From contig KQ964246.1 of assembly GCA_001566295.1 (NCBI GenBank), forward strand, positions 2,604,001 to 2,668,000: a DNA stretch of 64,000 bases, in the 5' to 3' direction. The translations under genes and the position numbers were made by a program. A model generated the notes under the pieces. The model made no database searches and was not told where the DNA came from. It worked only from the letters and a program-made list of their open reading frames with translations. This document shows positions 58,136 through 64,000 of the stretch, in pieces. The stretch comes from Microdochium bolleyi. Taxonomy: Eukaryota > Ascomycota > Sordariomycetes > Xylariales > Microdochiaceae. Within the stretch, counting starts at the first letter, position 1, and each line of letters begins with the position of its first letter.

Positions 58136-58750
58136 ACGAAACATGGGAGGAGGAGCATGAGGCAACTGCTACTGTACTGGAAGCAAGCACCAAGGCAGTT
58201 TCTACTGCTCAACAGGTGTCATACAGAGGGGGTCCGGCTCATCTGAAAGAGGACGCCCTGAGACATGCACATGCCGGCCGATATGAGCTCGGGTCGTTGT
58301 GCGAGATACTTATAGTGTGGTGTACATAAGAAAGGAGAAAAGCTCTATATCAAACCGTGTCATGAAAGAAACATCAAATTCCGTCCGCAATCTTGTGTGG
58401 CTGTCTCCAGGGACCCGTCGTCTTGGCCGCTCAATATATATATCTTCCCCCACAGCTCATCGGTCATCGGTTATCGTTGATGCACGAAATTCGGCGGGAT
58501 CAGATGCATGTGTCAGAAATGACCAAAGACTACCGCACGCAGCGAATTGGTCAACACTAACTCAATAAAATAGATACTATGCAATAAATCATTCCCAATG
58601 CCTTGGATGATGCAATGCTTGTATTATATAGAACGCTAGCATGTACTGCTCGTTCACCGATTAATGCGGATCTCCAACGGTACAAGTCCACGAGCACGCC
58701 GCACGACGACTGGATGCCAGGCATGCAAAACCCTAGTTCCGCTACACAGC
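58136..58750. other. Convergent 3' region (Emp24 / SulP transporter)
   Basis: 615 bases between stop codons; includes a short TATATATAT run near 58436. No gene recognised. Confidence 0.5.
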
Positions 58751-61700
58751 TCAGTTTCCGACCGCAGAGATGTAGTTCGTCATAGCATGCAACCGCTCAG
58801 TGGTAAGCTTGAGCGAGATGCGCAGCAACTCATGAGCAGCACTCGCCTCGCAGGCCTGGAGCTTCTCCCACCCCTCGCGATCCATGACCCAGAGCGTACA
58901 ATCTTTAACGGCCATGACTGTCGCAGTACGGTCCGTCTCCGAGAAGAACGGCAGCTCGCCGCACGTCGTGCCCTGGACGATTGGTTCTGACAGCCGCCCT
59001 TGCGGCGTTTCGTAGTCGGCCCGAAGCTCTCCACGCTCGATGAGGTAGAAGCCGTTGGCAGGTTCGCCGCGGTGGTACAGCACCGTCCCAACTGCAAACT
59101 CGCGACGCGCGAAGAAGGGAGTTGCTTTGTACCAGAAGTCCTCGTTCTTGTCACTCAGGTCGTGGAAGATCTGCAGCATCAGGCGCAGCGGCTCGGCGAG
59201 GCTTTGCCAGCGCGTCACGCGGCGGACCTCTTCCGTCTTGGCCAGGACATTGCCAGCTGCTTGGTGGAGGTGGCTTCTCCTCGGAGACTGGGATAGGTTC
59301 TCAAATGACTGGCTCACGGAGCCCTTGCTTGGGACATCCAGATTCTTCGATGGTGGCTGGGGTTTGCTGGCTTTGAGGGCTTCTTGCTGAGCATAGAATG
59401 TCTTCAGCTGCTCGTTTTCGCAGCACTCGAGGGCTGAGTTGAGGTCGGGCATGAAAGTAACCTCGATGCCGGCCTCACCGAGACCCACGGCACGCAGGTC
59501 CCGCCCGATCCGACTGTCGGCATCCTTACCACTGATGATCAAATTGACACCTCGCTTGTTCAGAAGTCGACTAATCGTCATGAAGCCTTCGCCGGCTGTG
59601 TAGTCGAGACCAGTAACATGTGCAATGTCGACAACGACGTATCTGATGGGATGCAATCTGAAAGCATCGTCAGATAACAGGGCCCGGATTTTCTCATCGA
59701 CGCCAACAATGGTTCCGAAGAATAAGAAGCCGGAAAGCTTGATGATATATGTTTGTTCGCCGACGGCCTGTAAGTAAAGGTGCTGCGAGGGGTTTCGGCG
59801 GACCATGGAACCAATCTGGTCGCCAGTGTATGTGGCGCGGATGGCGGGCACCCTAGAAGAGTGGAAGATTGCTGAAATGAAGGCCAGAACCATGCCCAGG
59901 AAGATACCTGCGACGAAGTCATAGATTCCCATAGTCATGACGATAACCACAATCTGACTGAGTTAGCAATATGTTCAACAATCCTCGGGGACAGGCATTA
60001 GACATACCGTTACATATTCTGAGATCTTCAACTTGTGCCTTGGGTGGACAAGCGCATCGCCCAGAAGTTCAAAGCCAAGCACGAAGATCAGAGTTCCAAC
60101 CATGCAAACAGGAATGAAGCCGATAACAACGGGGCCAAGAGTGAGAACGACGAATGTGAGCGCCGCAAGCATGTATCCCGCTAGCCTGCTGTCGCCACCT
60201 GATCTGATGAAGAACAATGTGTTCGCGTACACAAGGTAGTTCTGGATACTGCCCACACAGCCGGAAATGAAGTTGGAGAATCCATGAAGTTGGAGCTCGT
60301 GGTTCAGGTCGGCATTGTCCTCGCCCGTGCTTTGAGCCAGTGCTGGCACGTTGATGGGCACGTGTAGCAGACTGAAGAAGGTCAAGGCGATCATGGCGCC
60401 AAAGCATTCGATGATGGCGTCCCAGCGCACCAGGTGGAACTCTGCAGAGTGTCAGTGATCAAGCAACAAGAGTTTCGGCAGGCGGGGTCTATGCCACTCA
60501 CTGTATAAGGTCCAGAAGTACCACCATGGCTCATCAGCCGGCGGAGCATCAAAAATCCATCCTGTCTTTCGTAAAGCCTCGGTTTGCAGCTCGTCGATCG
60601 AGAAGACAAAGAAGTAGAACACGAAGGGAATCATAATGATGTAGATCGACAGGAAGTACTGCGAGGTGATTTTCTTCTGCAGGACGAAAAGCGCAATTGC
60701 GAGGACCAGTGGGATGATCCACAATGGCAAGATGTCTGGCCTGCATAGATTCTGAAGGGTATCGAGATCGTAGTGGAACTCGTCAAGCCGGGCAGAAACC
60801 TCGAAGCCCGTAGCAATGAGGAACCACCCAACGCCACCGATACACCCGATGAGAATGTGCCGAGGGATAAACCCTACTATGTATCCCAGTCGGAATCTAC
60901 CCATAAGGTAGAAGACGACGCCAGTAAGCATCGAGCTAACCGCAAAAGACGTGATTGTCGTCGCAATAACGGCGTCTGGCTGGTCCTCGCCAACGATCGC
61001 GGTAATCTTATTTGCCATGCTGTGAAAGAACGGCACCACTTCGATCTGTCAGACCAGTCAGCAAAGGTCCGCATGCTTTAATGTCCAACACAAGCAGAGC
61101 CGGCAAGAACTCACCAATTCAGAGCCAACGCAGCCTCGGAAGATACTACCCGTGGAGAACGTCAACTGCGAGACGATTGTGCTGACGTAGAATATTGAGA
61201 TACCGGCAGGTCCCAGGCTCGAGAAAATCGGGTTGCCGAGTGGGAACAAGATCATGCCTGGGGCCTGTTAGCTGGCAGCATAGCGAGATACACACTGAGA
61301 ACTTCTTACCATATGACAGAGCATCCAGGATGTTGAGGAGGAGCCCAACAACAACGGCAGGCAAGCAGCGCACAGGCTCCAGCACAACCTTTTGATAGAC
61401 ACTCTTGGCACTCCACGCCTTGGGGTTTATGGTCTCCGCAACTCCACGAATCTTGCTGGCACTATGATCGGTCACAGAAGACAACCATTCACCCCATGAC
61501 GGATTCTCCGGAACCGGCTTTTGTCCCTCCAGATCCTCGAGATCAGTGTCGCCGCCGAGAGACGTTGTACTCAGCGGTTTCCCGACCAGGAGTGGCGTGA
61601 ACTCCGAAGCCTGACCATGGTTGCCATACACGGGAGAGCTCGGTTTACTCAAGTCAACATCTGTCGTGACTGGAGCCGCAGGACGGTCGCTATTGTGGCG

Positions 61701-62331
61701 GGCTCGCTTTGGCGTGCTATCAACGTCTGCGGTATGGGATGGGGACTGCCTGAACATGCTCGTAAGCATGGACGGCCCAGCCTGAGCATAATCCTCCACC
61801 GCATCGGGCGAAGGCGGTTCCGATACTTCAGCGATCGTGTCGTCGGACGGGGGTTGGAGTTCGTCAAGCCGGTCCACGGGGGCTTCGGAGACATTGTGCG
61901 AGGATGCAGAGAGTCTTCGAGCCCGTAGGAAGGGCGAGGCTCGTTTGTCGGACTGGTCGGACAGCACGTATGATGCTAGCTCTGCAGTGTCTTCGCGTAC
62001 GCTGCGAGCATACTGGGCGGAGTCGACCGGAGCTGTGAAGAGGCGTGTTAGTCCAAAGATCTGCAGGCCACGAGAGGGTCGTTGGAGCTTGGCGCATACT
62101 TAGATGGTCTCTGACAGAGCCGGGCACAAAGGATCGTGTGAAGGTAGGCTCTCGGTGGTTCGAGGAATTGAAAGAAGATGAAAGCAGCCACGGCTCTGTC
62201 TGTGGTTGGCGCGAAGGATGCGCAGAGGCGTCTGTGTCGCGATCATCCTCGCCATCTCCATGCTGAACGTGGCGGCCAATGGAGCCAGACCTGCTTCTCC
62301 ACGAGGAGAACCCGATGCTCCGTCCCGTCAT
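58751..62331 (-). CDS. SulP/SLC26 transporter with STAS and cyclic-nucleotide-binding domains (Vsb1/YGR125w-like)
   Basis: Six exons (62331-62100, 62032-61310, 61257-61115, 61045-60502, 60441-60008, 59953-58751) give 1092 residues. Residues 1-270 are a disordered Ser/Asp/Pro-rich cytosolic part. The SulP core spans about 295-720, with many membrane segments (VVVGLLLNILDALSYGMILF, GISIFYVSTIVSQLTFS). The STAS domain is about 760-875, with DYTAGEGF at its phosphorylation-loop position. A cyclic-nucleotide-binding fold is at about 955-1085, with GEL and DRTATV of the phosphate-binding cassette. Yeast YGR125w/Vsb1, the closest family I know, is vacuolar and needed for basic amino acid storage. 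Substrate here is unknown; plasma-membrane sulfate permeases lack this long N terminus. Introns are 67, 52, 69, 60 and 54 nt. Confidence 0.9.
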
Positions 62332-64000
62332 GGCGGACTCCTGTGCCGTTTTCCTCGATGGAGGTTGCTTCAGGATGAAGGCATCGGAGAGCAAGATTGG
62401 GTTGGCGTCAGGTCGGGCTGGCTTCGAAAAGGCCCACTCTCCAGCTCGTGTCCCCTGTCGCTGGGTATCGTGATCGGTGATGCGTCGGCGGATTATGTAG
62501 CAAGAGGTGGCAATTGTCGGCAGGCACGACAGCAAGCGGTCGAAATGGCTCAATTGGCTTGACAGTCACTAGGACTTGTTCTGCAACAGAGTTCGACTGG
62601 ACAACGGGGCAGGCAACGCCTGCAGCGGCGAGCTAGGCACAGCACCAACTTAATACTCGACCTGGACTGCGGAGGATGACGAACTAACTGAGCGACTGGG
62701 GCGAGGCGTTCCCACCCACAGTTGCATTGCAGCCGGCAGGGGTGCTCCAACGGCCAATGCAAGCACGCAAGCCCTGCAGCTCTGGGCCATCTTCCTTGCA
62801 CGCGGCACGCCGTGGGCCGGCAGAGTTTGCATGTGCACGGCTGTCACGGTCTGGGCCCTGCTGCGTTGCGAAGGATCTTGGATGGTCTTCAGCCAGCTCT
62901 CCTCGGCTCTCCGGCGGCGTTGTTCAGCCGCTTCTGAGTGAGTGCCCACTGCCTCCATTCCAAGTGGGTTTAACAGCTTCTCAGCTTCTGCTTATCAGTA
63001 AAGAACGTAACGCTGTTTCGTCTTTCTTTGCGCTAGCCCTGGCTCGAATGCTCCGCTTTGCTAGATCCCTGGCCCGCAGTGGGCATTCCCTGCTCCCGTC
63101 GTCTGGCTGTCTGCCCGGAAGCTCGGGAACACTTGCTCCCTAGGTGTGCCTCGTTGTCTCTATAGCACCATGCCTGCTTGGCAGGCCTGCGAAGAGCGTG
63201 ATACTGCCATCACCATGCAGCTGCTTTCATAACGACTCCAAATGTAACTTGCTTCGAGCGCGCTGGTAGTCCGAAACCGGCGATCCGTGCCGAGACATCA
63301 CGATAGTGGGGGAGGCTGAACCCCAGTGCCAACACCCAAGACATTCCGAAGCTCGTCTCGCGGCACCGTATCCTCGACAGCGTCGTGACGTTCTCTTGTC
63401 CGTACTGAATTTTGGTCTCTTGGTTTCTTGGCTTGACAGGTAACACTCGTAGTTCAGCAAACAGCATTTGGGCACCGCGACTGTGTTTCGGATGTTCCTC
63501 CTAGCCATCAAACATATGGCTGCTGCGGCTTCGACTGAGCCGAATCTCCGTGCTTTGTAGTCGCATCTGTAGTGATTGGCATCCGCGCGCAACAACTGTC
63601 GCGTGTTGATCGCGACTAGGCGCATCCTCGACCCTTACACCTCTAGAGCCTGTGTGCGGCACCTTCTGAACCTCAAGAGTCCTTTGGAGACCAACACGCC
63701 CGCAGCCACTGCCCTGACGGGAAATTTCCACCTCATGCTGCGAAAGATGGCTGTGTTCTCTCTCGCCTGCGATCGAGCCGATACGTCCGAAGCCATAGTG
63801 ACGAACCGCAACTCTGGTCGGGCTCGCTTTTCGCATAATTGCTGAACTACTCTGGTTGAGGTACTGCCGCTATGTCAATGTCAAGCGTGTGGCACCGTGT
63901 CAAACCCAGCAAGAAGAGTCTCAGTGATCTGAGGAGTCAATAATACCCTTTCGCCTGGTGGAAAAGTCCAGACGAGCTCTTTTAAGAGCTCTTGAACAGG
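62332..64000. other. Upstream region of the SulP gene, no other gene recognised
   Basis: 1.67 kb to the window edge. Open frames are short and mostly without ATG starts. An 8-bp inverted repeat with a 2-base loop (GAGCTCTT, TT, AAGAGCTC) lies at 63974-63991 close to the window end. Confidence 0.5.

Overview
The window is nuclear DNA from a filamentous ascomycete (Pezizomycotina). The evidence is: fungal gene families throughout, many short GT-AG introns (about 50-120 nt, often with CTRAC-like branch points), GC-rich coding sequence, gene-sized intergenic spaces, genes alternating freely between strands, and no operons. The ribosomal protein, Rpn13 and dienoyl-CoA reductase sequences look most like Sordariomycetes; that class assignment is an impression, not a test.

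Layout. 1.5-9.1 kb: a conserved protein of unknown function (+), a mitochondrial two-HMG-box DNA-packaging protein (-), and the pre-mRNA splicing DEAD-box helicase Prp5 (+). 9.5-19.1 kb: a small myristoylated-type protein (-), a Zap1/ZafA-type zinc-responsive C2H2 regulator (+), ribosomal protein L35/uL29 (-), the proteasomal ubiquitin receptor Rpn13 (-), and ribosomal protein L6 (+). 20-22.5 kb: dipeptidyl peptidase III (-). 22.5-27.7 kb: a gene-poor stretch of about 5.3 kb with one promoter-like, intron-bearing short transcript candidate. 27.7-39.5 kb: gluconokinase (+), branched-chain 2-oxoacid dehydrogenase E2 (-), Atp10 (+), the Golgi SNARE Gos1 (-), an Atg33-like membrane protein (-), and peroxisomal 2,4-dienoyl-CoA reductase (+). 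39.7-49.2 kb: a CorA-like membrane protein (-), a pseudouridine glycosidase-kinase fusion (-), a GPI-anchored secreted protein (+), and a membrane-associated SDR (+). 49.6-64 kb: Utp18 (+), glycine cleavage T-protein (-), Arf1 (-), the p24 protein Emp24 (+), and a SulP transporter with STAS and cyclic-nucleotide-binding domains (-).

Functionally this is mostly housekeeping: RNA processing and ribosomes (Prp5, L35, L6, Utp18), protein turnover (Rpn13, DPP III), early secretory traffic (Gos1, Arf1, Emp24), and an unusually large share of mitochondrial functions (HMG protein, BCKDH-E2, Atp10, GcvT, Atg33-like, and presequence-like N termini on the pseudouridine enzyme and DPP III). I see no rRNA or confidently callable tRNA genes, intact transposon, secondary-metabolite cluster, CRISPR or viral element. 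Exon boundaries were worked out by hand from frame continuity, splice consensus and family conservation; they have not been checked against transcripts.
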